64,000 nt of DNA from positions 1,240,001 to 1,304,000 of the forward strand of contig NZ_CP015378.1 of assembly GCF_001629705.1 (NCBI RefSeq). Direction: 5' to 3'. This DNA comes from Fictibacillus phosphorivorans (GTDB lineage: Bacteria > Bacillota > Bacilli > Bacillales > Fictibacillaceae). Every line of letters begins with the position of its first letter. Position 1 is the first letter of the stretch. A model generated the notes under the pieces. It saw only the letters and a list, made by a program, of their open reading frames with translations. It was not told the origin of the DNA and made no database searches. Position numbers and translations under genes: made by a program. Positions 1 through 7,505 of the stretch are shown one piece after another.

Positions 1-83
1 AACTTCGTAGTAACGACGCCTAGTAAGAGTAGAATGGCAAGTAATAGTATAAAATAATCTACGTTTAAACCACCTTCAAACAT
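1..83 (-). CDS. N-terminus of an antiporter-like membrane protein (partial)
   Basis: Only the first 27 codons are inside the window; the gene continues past base 1. The ATG at 81-83 is preceded on the minus strand by a perfect AAAGGAGAGG ribosome binding site. The peptide begins MFEGGLNVDYFILLLAILLL and then runs LGVVTTK, a single hydrophobic helix followed by a basic residue. This resembles the first helix of NhaP/CvrA-type potassium or sodium/proton antiporters, but the fragment is too short to be sure. That it is a membrane protein is clear; the family is inference. Confidence 0.6.
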   Translation of the reverse strand, partial: MFEGGLNVDYFILLLAILLLLGVVTTK

Positions 84-220
84 AACACCTCTCCTTTATC
101 TATCTATCTATGATGAGTTTGTTTAGTAAACACTTTTTCAGCAAATCAATTACAGTATCCACGACATTTATTGTCTTGAAACAATTGACAATTTAACCAA
201 AAGCGGGTAACCTTGACGGA

Positions 221-235
221 AGATAATGGTTATAA
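221..235. promoter_or_regulatory. Possible Fur box
   Basis: The bases AGATAATGGTTATAA match the Bacillus Fur consensus TGATAATNATTATCA at about 12 of 15 positions and lie roughly 110 bases upstream of a gene of the Fur-regulated FbpA family. A TTGACG lies just upstream at 213-218. The match is imperfect, so iron control is inferred mainly from the family downstream. Confidence 0.35.
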
Positions 236-342
236 AATTACAACACCTTCGTCATTTTTTTACATAAACTATTAATGGAAGTTTTTTCTCCATCATTTCA
301 GGGTAAGTAAAATGTTGAAGAGATTTACAGGAGGGATTGAAC

Positions 343-507
343 GTGTCAGCGGACCATCAAAAAAGAGAAAATTTAATTGCTGATCTATTGTTACATAATA
401 TCTACAAGACAGCAGATGGACGTCATTTATACGAGCTTTCTTTGCAGGATCTTGAACAACAATTGAAGAATTTACTTTCCCCGCCTGCAGAGGAAAATGC
501 AACTTAA
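343..507 (+). CDS. FbpA-like Fur-regulated basic protein, 54 aa
   Basis: A 54-codon gene starting at GTG with an ACAGGAGGG ribosome binding site 8-12 bases upstream. The core, running ENLIADLLLHNIYK then DGRHLYELSLQDLEQ, matches the pattern of the FbpA (Fur-regulated basic protein) domain, in which a short helix is followed by a Y-K...(D/G)R.LYELTL..LE segment. In B. subtilis FbpA-C are small helpers of the iron-sparing response, acting with the small RNA FsrA. This copy is less basic than classical FbpA. It stands alone, ahead of a strong bidirectional terminator. Family assignment is by motif only. Confidence 0.7.
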   Translation: MSADHQKRENLIADLLLHNIYKTADGRHLYELSLQDLEQQLKNLLSPPAEENAT

Positions 508-610
508 AATAGGTTGAGTAATAAATGGTAATTATAAACCGGCTAACCATGCCAGTTTTTTGATCTGTAACTAGCAATAGCAGTTCTCCGTCAATTTTAA
601 ACTAACATAA

Positions 611-646
611 ATGAAAGAAGACTTCACTCAGGAAGTCTTCTTTCAT
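611..646. terminator. Bidirectional Rho-independent terminator
   Basis: A 15-bp perfect stem (611-625 with 632-646) and 6-base loop followed by a T-run. It sits between the convergent FbpA-like and symporter genes and can serve both. Confidence 0.9.
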
Positions 647-648
647 TT

Positions 649-2055
649 TTATTTCTCTGTAGAACCTTCTTCATCCCAAGCTTCTGTGTTTTTTAGTCCG
701 ATACTAGACGGTCGGAAAACGGGATCTTTTCCTTCTTTCTTTTGTTTCAGATAGTCTCCGAGAGCATCAAATGCAATTTTTCCAAGCAAAGAAATCGCGA
801 TTAAATTGATGATTGCCATGAGTCCCATGAACATGTCAGCTAAACTCCAAACAAAATCAAGCGATGCGATTGCACCGTATCCAACCATAGCGACAACGGC
901 TAAGCGATAGATAAACAACCACGTTTTGTTCGTACTGATAAACTCAATGTTAGATTCACCATAATAATAATTTCCTACTACTGAACTAAATGCGAACAAC
1001 ATGACGATAACGGCTAAGAATGGGCCACCCCAAGATCCAAGCAAAGTGTTTAAAGCTTCCTGCGTCAAGATAATTCCATCCGCTTCCTTGGAATCGTACA
1101 TCCCAGATAACAGGATAATAAAGGCGGTAGAAGAACAGATCAAAAGTGTGTCTACAAAAACACCTAGAGATTGGATCAATCCTTGTTTAACGGGATGGCT
1201 CACATCTGCAGTTGCAGCTGCGTTAGGCGCACTACCCATACCGGCTTCATTGGAGAATAGCCCACGCTTGATACCATTCATCATCGCTGCGCCTAATGCT
1301 CCACCAGCTACTTCTTCTACACCAAAAGCACCTTCGAAGATCATGCTGAAAACGGCGGGAAGTTCTGTAAGATTTGTAACCATCACAAACAGAGCTACAA
1401 GGATATAAAGCCCAGCCATAATTGGAACGATGATTTCTGATACTTTAGCAATCCGTTTAATGCCACCAAAAATGATAATTGCAGTTACAACGGCTAAGAA
1501 AATACTTACATAAACAGGTTTAATATCAAACGATTGTCCAAACGCACTTGCTATCGTATTCGATTGAACAGAGTTGAAAGCTAGTCCGAACGTAATAGAA
1601 ATTAAGATGGCAAAAATAACACCCATCCAGCGAGCATTCAATGCTTTTTCCATGTAATAAGCAGGTCCACCACGGAATGCGACTCCATCTCGAACTTTGT
1701 AGATCTGAGCTAACGTACTTTCTACGAATGCAGAAGCAGAACCGATTAATGCGATCAGCCACATCCAGAAAACGGCTCCAGGTCCACCTGCCGTAATTGC
1801 AAGTGCTACCCCTGCTAGGTTACCTGTACCTACGCGTGAAGCTGTACTGATACAGAATGCTTGAAACGAAGAAACGCCTTTCTTATCAGCTTTTGCACCT
1901 TCACCCAAAAGCCTGATCATCTCACCAAACATGCGGAACTGAACAAACTTTGTTCGAACCGTAAAATAAAGGCCTAACCCAATCAACATAACAATCAGGA
2001 TATACGACCATAAATATGTGTTAACACTTCCTATGAAATTGTTGATCCAATCCAT
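649..2055 (-). CDS. Alanine/sodium symporter, AGCS family
   Basis: A 468-residue polytopic membrane protein, the usual size for the AGCS (alanine or glycine:cation symporter, AlsT/DagA) family. Recognisable family segments include GLYFTVRTKFVQFRMF near the N-terminus, STASRVGTGNLAGVA (about residues 90-104) with the conserved glycine-rich substrate region, FRGGPAYYMEKAL, and KRGLFSNEAGMGSAPNAAA (about 265-285). It should import a small neutral amino acid with sodium; substrate specificity cannot be read from sequence. The ATG follows a GAGGTG site. It is a single-gene unit ending at a shared terminator. Membrane topology is about 11 helices by inspection. Confidence 0.93.
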   Translation of the reverse strand: MDWINNFIGSVNTYLWSYILIVMLIGLGLYFTVRTKFVQFRMFGEMIRLLGEGAKADKKGVSSFQAFCISTASRVGTGNLAGVALAITAGGPGAVFWMWLIALIGSASAFVESTLAQIYKVRDGVAFRGGPAYYMEKALNARWMGVIFAILISITFGLAFNSVQSNTIASAFGQSFDIKPVYVSIFLAVVTAIIIFGGIKRIAKVSEIIVPIMAGLYILVALFVMVTNLTELPAVFSMIFEGAFGVEEVAGGALGAAMMNGIKRGLFSNEAGMGSAPNAAATADVSHPVKQGLIQSLGVFVDTLLICSSTAFIILLSGMYDSKEADGIILTQEALNTLLGSWGGPFLAVIVMLFAFSSVVGNYYYGESNIEFISTNKTWLFIYRLAVVAMVGYGAIASLDFVWSLADMFMGLMAIINLIAISLLGKIAFDALGDYLKQKKEGKDPVFRPSSIGLKNTEAWDEEGSTEK

Positions 2056-2340
2056 ACATACACCTCATTTAATCTTTTGTCTATCTCAGCTGTACACCAT
2101 TTTTTAATGTAACAAAACCTTACATATTAATCAATTATAATTTTTACCACTGTTGAATTGTAGGAAAGAAAAGTGAAACACTGCACAGTCGCAGAATGTG
2201 CTACACATAAATATTCCCTGAAGTATGATTGAACAAACGAAATAAGTGGAAAAAAATTCATGCATTCCTTATTTTCTCACCAACAAAAGATAACTGAATA
2301 TACTAGATAAAATTGATTGTAATAATCGGAATTAAAGTAG

Positions 2341-2898
2341 GTGTTGAGGGTGGATGGCGGAACCCCACTATTTATACAAAAGTTTTTTCAATCACCAAAA
2401 CAAGTCGGGAGTCTTTTTCCAAGTTCTCTAAGCTTAGCTAAGAAGATGACCACTCAGCTTTGCTGGGATCATATTGACATCGCTGCTGAATTAGGAGCGG
2501 GAACCGGAGTCATTACAAAAGAAATTGTACGTAACCTAAAGCCTGACTCAGAGTTTTATATATTCGAAAAAGAGGAAGAGATGAGGAAAAAATTAACACT
2601 TCATTTCAATAAGCACACTGTCTGTGAAGATGCTCGTCACATTCTAATAAGCAGTGGTAAAGAGGAAGCAACTATGGATGCGATTTTCTCAGGACTTCCT
2701 TTTGCTAATTTCACTCGTAACTTGCAAAGAGAAATCGTTGAAGAAGTATATCGTGCGCTTCGACCAGGAGGAGTGTTCGTAGCCTTTCAGTATTCTACTC
2801 AGATGAAAAGAACGTTTCAAGAGGTCTTTCGTACCGTTGAAATTGCATTTGTACCGAAAAACTTTCCTCCTGCATTCGTATATACATGTGAAAAATAG
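2341..2898 (+). CDS. Class I SAM-dependent methyltransferase, PmtA-like
   Basis: About 185 residues. The SAM-binding motif I is AAELGAGTGVITKEI (about residues 48-62), followed by an acidic strand end (YIFEKEEEM) and a motif near FSGLPFANF that replaces the usual NPPY-type motif, then ALRPGGVFVAFQYS. The opening PLFIQKFFQSPKQVGSLFPSS is characteristic of the phospholipid N-methyltransferase group (COG3963), and of rRNA dimethylase relatives. The lipid substrate is inference. The start is uncertain: GTG codons at 2341 and 2350 and a TTG at 2344 are all possible, with only a weak AAAGTAGG site upstream. A strong terminator follows. Confidence 0.8.
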   Translation: MLRVDGGTPLFIQKFFQSPKQVGSLFPSSLSLAKKMTTQLCWDHIDIAAELGAGTGVITKEIVRNLKPDSEFYIFEKEEEMRKKLTLHFNKHTVCEDARHILISSGKEEATMDAIFSGLPFANFTRNLQREIVEEVYRALRPGGVFVAFQYSTQMKRTFQEVFRTVEIAFVPKNFPPAFVYTCEK

Positions 2899-2910
2899 TT
2901 GGAAAACAGT

Positions 2911-2946
2911 AAAAGTGATTCGTTCGAATAAGAACGAATCACTTTT
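2911..2946. terminator. Bidirectional terminator
   Basis: A 15-bp stem (2911-2925 with 2932-2946) with a 6-base loop and flanking A and T runs, between convergent genes. Confidence 0.9.
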
Positions 2947-2951
2947 TTGTA

Positions 2952-3311
2952 TTAGCGATATGAGTGATCCATGTGGTCAGAGATCAGATGCTTGTGAACC
3001 ATTGCCTCCATGCATGTTACCAAGATGGCTACAAGGAACGATCCCCATAATGAGATGGCTACTCCAGGCAATACTAACCCTAGTAGATAGACGAGTACAA
3101 AACTTGTCGCAAAATCTATGGTTAATTGTTTGCCGTAAGAGATGCGAGGAACCATGATATACTCGAGCAGTACCCCAAGAGGAGCTAGTATAACCGTAAT
3201 CCAAATGAATGGTTGGACAAACTCGAAATCTACACTCTTAAATAAAAAATTGGCTAATACAAGGGCGAGTGGAATACCTAAAATTTTTATCATCAAACTT
3301 TGCATCTTCAT
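2952..3311 (-). CDS. DUF2512-like (YndM-type) membrane protein
   Basis: A 119-residue protein with four hydrophobic segments (about residues 8-24, 32-50, 63-86 and 88-106) and a C-terminal tail rich in histidine (HKHLISDHMDHSYR). Length, helix layout and the internal KQLTIDFATSFVLVYLLG segment fit the DUF2512 family of Bacillus membrane proteins of unknown function. The ATG follows AAGGAG. It stands alone, convergent to the methyltransferase gene. The family call is from memory of the pattern and could be wrong; that it is a small integral membrane protein is clear. Confidence 0.6.
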   Translation of the reverse strand: MKMQSLMIKILGIPLALVLANFLFKSVDFEFVQPFIWITVILAPLGVLLEYIMVPRISYGKQLTIDFATSFVLVYLLGLVLPGVAISLWGSFLVAILVTCMEAMVHKHLISDHMDHSYR

Positions 3312-3514
3312 TTACTCCTTGTCCTACTTATATTTGAATAGTTCTAAAACGACTCAAACTTACTCACAGAACGATTAAAACAATCTTTATCAGAATGAAC
3401 GTTGCAGCGAGGTTTTATACCTTGATTAAAAAGTTATAAATCGAAGTGTCATAAAATAGCAAGAGAGTGGGTATTACTTCTGTAAGAAAGTAATGAACAA
3501 GGAGGCTAAGAGAA

Positions 3515-3751
3515 GTGGAATATTCACTCTATAAGAAGGACGGAAAGTTTCCGTGTGATGTAACGGTTGATTATGACAATATGGTCTTTACAGTAAGAGA
3601 TAGTGATACGACAGGTGAAGTATTTAACAGTGCGACTGAAGTTGCTCAGTGGATCAAACAGCATTGGTCTGTGGATCAGTTCCAAAGACCAGATGACTAT
3701 TATGATCTAATAAAGCATCTTGATAGTTCGTTAGAGGATGAAACGAAATAA
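3515..3751 (+). CDS. Hypothetical protein, 78 aa
   Basis: A GTG-start gene with a strong AAGGAGG site 9 bases upstream. The product is small, soluble and acidic, beginning MEYSLYKKDGKFPCDVTVDY, with no signal peptide or membrane segment. Alternating hydrophobic residues in the first half suggest beta strands, and the second half (TEVAQWIKQHW, YYDLIKHLDSSLE) suggests helices. I do not recognise a family. It is monocistronic with its own terminator, so it is likely a real expressed gene. Confidence 0.7.
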   Translation: MEYSLYKKDGKFPCDVTVDYDNMVFTVRDSDTTGEVFNSATEVAQWIKQHWSVDQFQRPDDYYDLIKHLDSSLEDETK

Positions 3752-3762
3752 ATACATTCAAT

Positions 3763-3789
3763 AAGACCGAGGTTTGTTTACTTGGTCTT
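3763..3789 (+). terminator. Terminator of the 78-aa gene
   Basis: A 9-bp stem (one G-T pair) AAGACCGAG / CTTGGTCTT followed by ten T residues. Confidence 0.75.
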
Positions 3790-3857
3790 TTTTTTTATAG
3801 CTCTAATTAGAAAATAATGTAATAATAATTGAAATAAGAAGTGTGGGAGATACCTTT

Positions 3858-4619
3858 ATGAAAACGAGTGATTTCGAAGAATTGATGCTAAAACTATTTG
3901 GAAATTGGCTACTAGAATTTGAAAACGAGGGTGAATATGGTTTTACACATAAACTCGAGAAAGAGGTTAACGTAATCGCATATGCAACAAATTTAACACC
4001 AGAGACTGTAGAGAAAGCTCATACAATTGGGGCGGACCTCTTGATCACCCATCATGACGCTTGGGATTTTGTGTACGGAATGAAAGAAGTTTGCTTAGAT
4101 AGATTAAGAAAACATCACATTTCGCATTATTTCACTCATTATCCCCTTGATTTTGTAGAATTTGGAACGAGTACAGCACTATTCGAACGCATTCATATTG
4201 ATAAGATTACGACATTATCCACATTTAAGGATAACCAAGAGTTTCCGGGTATCGGTGTCTTTCATACACCACTTTCATTTATCGAACTAAAAGACCGTCT
4301 CGAACGGGTGATGGAAGAGCCCATTAAAGCATGGGAGAATCATGATCGACCCATTCAAAAGGTGGGTATTCTTACTGGGGCAGGAAACCAAACATCACTC
4401 ATACAATATGCAAAAAATCACGATTGCGATGCATTTATTACAGGAGAACGATCATTATATTCTGTACAATATGCGAAATTTGCAGGCATCCACTTTTATG
4501 TGGGAAGTCACACGTTTACCGAAATCTTTGGAGTAGAAAACTTAGTGGTTCGAATCCAGGAATTCTTTCCAAATGTAAAAGCGATAAAGATTCAAGAAGA
4601 TCATATAGAATCCTTTTAA
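3858..4619 (+). CDS. Nif3-like dinuclear metal centre protein
   Basis: The predicted 253-residue product carries the Nif3 hallmarks: LLITHHDAWDF near residue 65 with the paired metal-binding histidines, HYFTHYPLDF further on, and a C-terminal half containing GILTGAGNQ and DAFITGERS followed by HFYVGSHTFTE with the final histidine and glutamate ligands. Nif3 proteins form hexameric toroids with a two-metal centre and an unresolved cellular role. It is the short form without the inserted PII-like domain of YqfO. I chose the ATG at 3858 because GTGTGGGAGA sits at the right distance; a GTG at 3843 would overlap that site. Confidence 0.88.
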   Translation: MKTSDFEELMLKLFGNWLLEFENEGEYGFTHKLEKEVNVIAYATNLTPETVEKAHTIGADLLITHHDAWDFVYGMKEVCLDRLRKHHISHYFTHYPLDFVEFGTSTALFERIHIDKITTLSTFKDNQEFPGIGVFHTPLSFIELKDRLERVMEEPIKAWENHDRPIQKVGILTGAGNQTSLIQYAKNHDCDAFITGERSLYSVQYAKFAGIHFYVGSHTFTEIFGVENLVVRIQEFFPNVKAIKIQEDHIESF

Positions 4620-4622
4620 GTT

Positions 4623-4647
4623 AAAACCTTCTGTTTTAGGAGGTTTT
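4623..4647 (+). terminator. Terminator of the Nif3-like gene
   Basis: A 10-bp stem (AAAACCTTCT with AGGAGGTTTT, one G-T pair), 5-base loop and T-run immediately after the stop codon. Confidence 0.8.
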
Positions 4648-4762
4648 TTCTGTGGGGAAAAGTAAAGATTAATAAAGATTGAGAATTGAGCATATCTTTT
4701 TAATGTTACATAACCCTTTGATATAATAGTATTAAGTAACATCATATAAGGTGGATATTGAG

Positions 4763-5323
4763 ATGGAATATGTTGAAGCTTTAAGAGATATCAAAGAGAT
4801 CAATGCGATTAAACGCTATTTAAAGAAAAACTCTGTACGTGATTATGTTCTATTTGTTTTAGGGATCAATACGGGTTTGAAAATTACTGAATTGCTTTGC
4901 ATGCAAGTAAAAGATTTGTTATCGGAAGATTTAATCGTGCATGATTTTTATTCTGTTCCTAACAAAGAAGGGAATAAAGAAGTTTTCTTAAACGAAACAG
5001 TGAAGAAGATTATTGCTCAGTACGTTGAATGTGCAGATCTAAAGAGAGAGGATTTTTTATTTTTATCGAAAAAAACAAAGTTACCGATTACTCGACAGCA
5101 AGCATATCGAGTTATTCATCAAGCTGCAGAACATGCAGGCATAAAAGGTAAAATCGGAACAAACTCACTTCGGAAAACATTTGGCTACCATGCCTATAAA
5201 AGGGGAGTAGCCATATCTCTATTGCAAAGGCATTTCAACCATTCTAGTCCTTCTGAAACACTTAAATATTTAGGGATCTCTAGGGAAGATCCGATTAAAA
5301 CACAGATTGACGTAAGATTATAA
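4763..5323 (+). CDS. Small tyrosine recombinase with atypical active site
   Basis: The product (186 residues) is the catalytic domain of a phage-integrase/XerC-type tyrosine recombinase without an N-terminal core-binding domain. Visible boxes: LGINTGLKITELLCM (box I), TNSLRKTFGYHAYKR (box II), LLQRHFNHSS and the nucleophile region TLKYLGI. The usual box I arginine is lysine here (GLKITE rather than GLRISE) and the box II HxxR histidine is asparagine (NSLR). The second arginine, the FNH histidine and the tyrosine remain. No attachment sites or cargo were found around it. The ATG at 4763 is preferred because AAGGTGG is 8 bases upstream. It is followed directly by an unrelated YitT gene. Confidence 0.85.
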   Translation: MEYVEALRDIKEINAIKRYLKKNSVRDYVLFVLGINTGLKITELLCMQVKDLLSEDLIVHDFYSVPNKEGNKEVFLNETVKKIIAQYVECADLKREDFLFLSKKTKLPITRQQAYRVIHQAAEHAGIKGKIGTNSLRKTFGYHAYKRGVAISLLQRHFNHSSPSETLKYLGISREDPIKTQIDVRL

Positions 5324-5345
5324 GGGAAAGCGTGGAGGTACACTT

Positions 5346-6254
5346 ATGACAGGAGAAGCGATTACAAATACGCAAGCCATGGAACAGATCAAGAAACAAC
5401 ACCGAAAGCTAACGAAAGGAAAACTCGCTACAAGGGCCATCCTGATTACTTTCGGAGCCATATTGATGGCTGTGGGGCTCGAAATATTCTTAGTCCCAAA
5501 CAATGTTATTGATGGTGGAATAGCTGGTATCTCGATCATGTTATCTCACATAACAGGATTAAAATTAGGACTCTTTCTATTCGCATTGAACTTACCATTT
5601 ATTTTTGTTGGTTATAAGCAGATCGGAAAAACATTTGCTTTCTCAACATTATACGGAATCATCGTTCTTTCAATCGCAACTACTCTATTGCATCCAGTTC
5701 CACCGTTTACAGACGATTTATTATTAGCAACTGTTTTTGGCGGTATCTTTATCGGAGTTGGAATCGGAATGGTAATCCGAAGTGGTGGATCTTTAGATGG
5801 TACAGAGATCTTAGCTATACTCTCAAATAACAAACTGCCTTTTTCTGTTGGTGAAATTATAATGTTCTTTAATATCTTTATTCTCGGCGCGGCAGGTTTT
5901 GTTTTCACATGGGATAGAGCGATGTATTCTTTGATCGCTTACTTTATCGCTTTTAAAACGATTGACTTAACGATTACAGGTCTTGAGGAATCCAAGTCCG
6001 CTTGGATCATCAGTGATAACCATAAAGAAATCGGAGACGCTATTCTTCATCGCTTAGGACGTGGCGTTACATACCTTAAAGGTGAAGGCGCGTATACGGG
6101 TGACGAAAAAGGTGTTGTATTCTGTGTCATCACTCGTTTGGAAGAGGCAAAGCTCAAAGATATTGTCGATGAGTTTGATACGAGTGCCTTTCTAGCCATT
6201 GCAGATATCGCTGAAGTAAAAGGCGGTAGATTTAAGAAAAAAGGAATTCACTAA
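5346..6254 (+). CDS. YitT family membrane protein (DUF161/DUF2179)
   Basis: The 302-residue product has a cytoplasmic N-terminal stretch, five to six membrane helices between about residues 32 and 215 with the family motif VPNNVIDGGIAGISIML, and SGGSLDGTEILA, then a soluble C-terminal DUF2179 domain (from SAWIISDNHKEIG through LGRGVTYLKGEG to VKGGRFKKKGIH). YitT, YpjC and YqfU are Bacillus paralogues of unknown function, and the C-terminal domain is PII-like in fold. The ATG follows GTGGAGG. The gene starts 22 bases after the recombinase stop and is followed 18 bases later by a small membrane protein gene, so the three may be co-transcribed. Confidence 0.92.
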   Translation: MTGEAITNTQAMEQIKKQHRKLTKGKLATRAILITFGAILMAVGLEIFLVPNNVIDGGIAGISIMLSHITGLKLGLFLFALNLPFIFVGYKQIGKTFAFSTLYGIIVLSIATTLLHPVPPFTDDLLLATVFGGIFIGVGIGMVIRSGGSLDGTEILAILSNNKLPFSVGEIIMFFNIFILGAAGFVFTWDRAMYSLIAYFIAFKTIDLTITGLEESKSAWIISDNHKEIGDAILHRLGRGVTYLKGEGAYTGDEKGVVFCVITRLEEAKLKDIVDEFDTSAFLAIADIAEVKGGRFKKKGIH

Positions 6255-6272
6255 AGTAGAGGAGAGGTTTCT

Positions 6273-6503
6273 ATGCTTCGTAAGTTGAGAATTACTTTCT
6301 CTGCTGCCGTCTTATTACTTGCTCTCTATAGCATAACTACAGGAAATGTTGATATTACTCCTTTTACTTCTTTAGGACTAGCATTATTATTACTTGTTAT
6401 GGGATTTGAAGAACGGCAAAAAAAGAAAAAGTGGATCAGCTATCTCTGCTTTTTTGTATTTGCTGTAAACCTTTATGTTTCAGTACAATCCTTTCTCATT
6501 TAA
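6273..6503 (+). CDS. DUF3953-like small membrane protein
   Basis: A 76-residue protein with three hydrophobic segments (about residues 8-22, 29-44, 54-74) separated by a basic loop FEERQKKKKW. This layout, with the basic loop before the last helix, fits the DUF3953 (YczI-like) family of unknown function. The ATG lies 18 bases after the YitT stop, behind GAGGAGAGG, and a terminator follows, so it ends the operon. Confidence 0.65.
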   Translation: MLRKLRITFSAAVLLLALYSITTGNVDITPFTSLGLALLLLVMGFEERQKKKKWISYLCFFVFAVNLYVSVQSFLI

Positions 6504-6507
6504 AAGT

Positions 6508-6536
6508 AAAACGCCTCGATTTTTTCGAGGCGTTTT
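6508..6536 (+). terminator. Terminator after the YitT operon
   Basis: A 12-bp perfect stem with a TTTTT loop, running into TTTTTATTT. Confidence 0.9.
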
Positions 6537-6579
6537 TATTTCACATGTTGGATTGTAATCGTATTCTTAAACTTTAATA

Positions 6580-6636
6580 TTAACCGCCGATCGTTCCATC
6601 ACGATCTAAGAAAACAGCTTGATAGGTTTCATTCAT
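6580..6636 (-). pseudogene. Remnant of a HAD-IIIA phosphatase gene
   Basis: On the minus strand an ATG with a TAGGAG site opens an 18-codon reading frame, MNETYQAVFLDRDGTIGG, then stop. FLDRDGTIGG is the N-terminal catalytic motif I (DxDGT) of HAD-IIIA phosphatases; the rest of the roughly 160-residue enzyme is absent before the terminator at 6508. It sits directly downstream of the PH-domain gene. I read it as the surviving 5' end of a deleted gene; a chance match is unlikely given the ten-residue motif and the intact start signals. Confidence 0.6.
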
Positions 6637-6648
6637 TAATAGCAGCTC

Positions 6649-7074
6649 CTAATCATATTTGATTGTTGCATTCGGACATCTTTCACTTAATTTTTGTAAA
6701 AATTCATCTCGATTTTTTGGTGAGATAAGAGCCATCCCAAACTGGTACGTAATATTAATTCTTTTCAAAGAGAGTGCGGGACTTGATATAGGATTCAGCG
6801 ACTTATGTGCTGATGAAATTTCACGATAGGGAATTTTTTTGTTGATCGGACCACTTCTTATGATCAGTTCCTTTTCTTCTAGAATGTAATAAGTCGTAAA
6901 CCAAAGCCAACTGATGAATCCAATTAAGGCAAGGTTAATGATGACCGTAATTAATATTCCTAATAGATTTGCCTTTTCTGTTACTAATGCATATGTACTG
7001 ATGTAAGCCCCATAACCAACAGCGCCCCAGATGACCAATCCAAGCCACCAATCTTTTTTTGATGAGTATTTCAT
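6649..7074 (-). CDS. Two-helix membrane protein with YyaB-like PH domain
   Basis: The 141-residue product has two membrane helices (about residues 10-28 and 40-62) followed by a cytoplasmic domain starting YYILEEKELIIRSGPINKKIPYREI, which matches the bacterial PH domain type found in YyaB-like proteins (a strand pair, the G.....IPY..I turn, then S..P..S..R..I.Y). Function unknown. Its ATG overlaps the last bases of the upstream gene at 7071 (ATGA-type overlap), so translation is probably coupled. Confidence 0.75.
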   Translation of the reverse strand: MKYSSKKDWWLGLVIWGAVGYGAYISTYALVTEKANLLGILITVIINLALIGFISWLWFTTYYILEEKELIIRSGPINKKIPYREISSAHKSLNPISSPALSLKRINITYQFGMALISPKNRDEFLQKLSERCPNATIKYD

Positions 7075-7352
7075 TGTGTAACAACTCCTATAAAGGGAAT
7101 GATAGACATCGTTAAAAGATAAAGAATTAAAAATAAGAACAACGTAATGATTCCTGCATTTTTCTTTTGGTAAGCGAGTTTTAAAAAAGGAATCACTATA
7201 AAAAGTATAAGGAAATTAAGTAGAAGTTGGACGGGAGCTCTTGTGCCTTCAGGTAGATAGTTAGAAATTAAAAACGGCAATAGGTTAGGGAACACTATAA
7301 CGACTAGTAAAGAATAGCCTAATAACCTAAACCTAAGGGACAAATCCCTCAC
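7071..7352 (-). CDS. Hypothetical membrane protein, 93 aa
   Basis: Three hydrophobic segments (about residues 9-29, 39-59 and 68-89) and few charged residues. I do not recognise a family. It starts at GTG after AAAAAGGA, with short spacing, and its stop overlaps the start of the PH-domain gene, so the two probably work as one unit. Confidence 0.6.
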   Translation of the reverse strand: MRDLSLRFRLLGYSLLVVIVFPNLLPFLISNYLPEGTRAPVQLLLNFLILFIVIPFLKLAYQKKNAGIITLFLFLILYLLTMSIIPFIGVVTQ

Positions 7353-7433
7353 ATCCTTTTTATTCCATTATAAAGCAAAAACATAACGGTAGGTGCGTGT
7401 AATTCTAAGTTTTTCTCATCAAAAAATTTGTAA

Positions 7434-7459
7434 TGGAACTTTTTACATATTCACTCGTA
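7434..7459 (+). promoter_or_regulatory. ECF sigma factor-type promoter
   Basis: TGGAAC at 7434-7439 is separated by exactly 16 bases from CGTA at 7456-7459, which fits the TGAAAC-N16-CGTA pattern shared by Bacillus extracytoplasmic-function sigma factors (W, X, M). It lies 47 bases upstream of the next start codon. No comparably good sigma-A promoter was seen there. Confidence 0.6.
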
Positions 7460-7505
7460 TTGGTTAATAGGGTTAAGAAGTAAATGTTAAAAAAGGGGAT
7501 AGTTT

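Noticed and set aside
4763..5323. Recombinase as marker of a genomic island
   Set aside because: No direct repeats, tRNA site or foreign gene block was found on either side.
5612..5908. Minus-strand 98-codon frame inside the YitT gene
   Set aside because: Shadow of a highly supported gene; proline- and lysine-rich composition typical of antisense frames.
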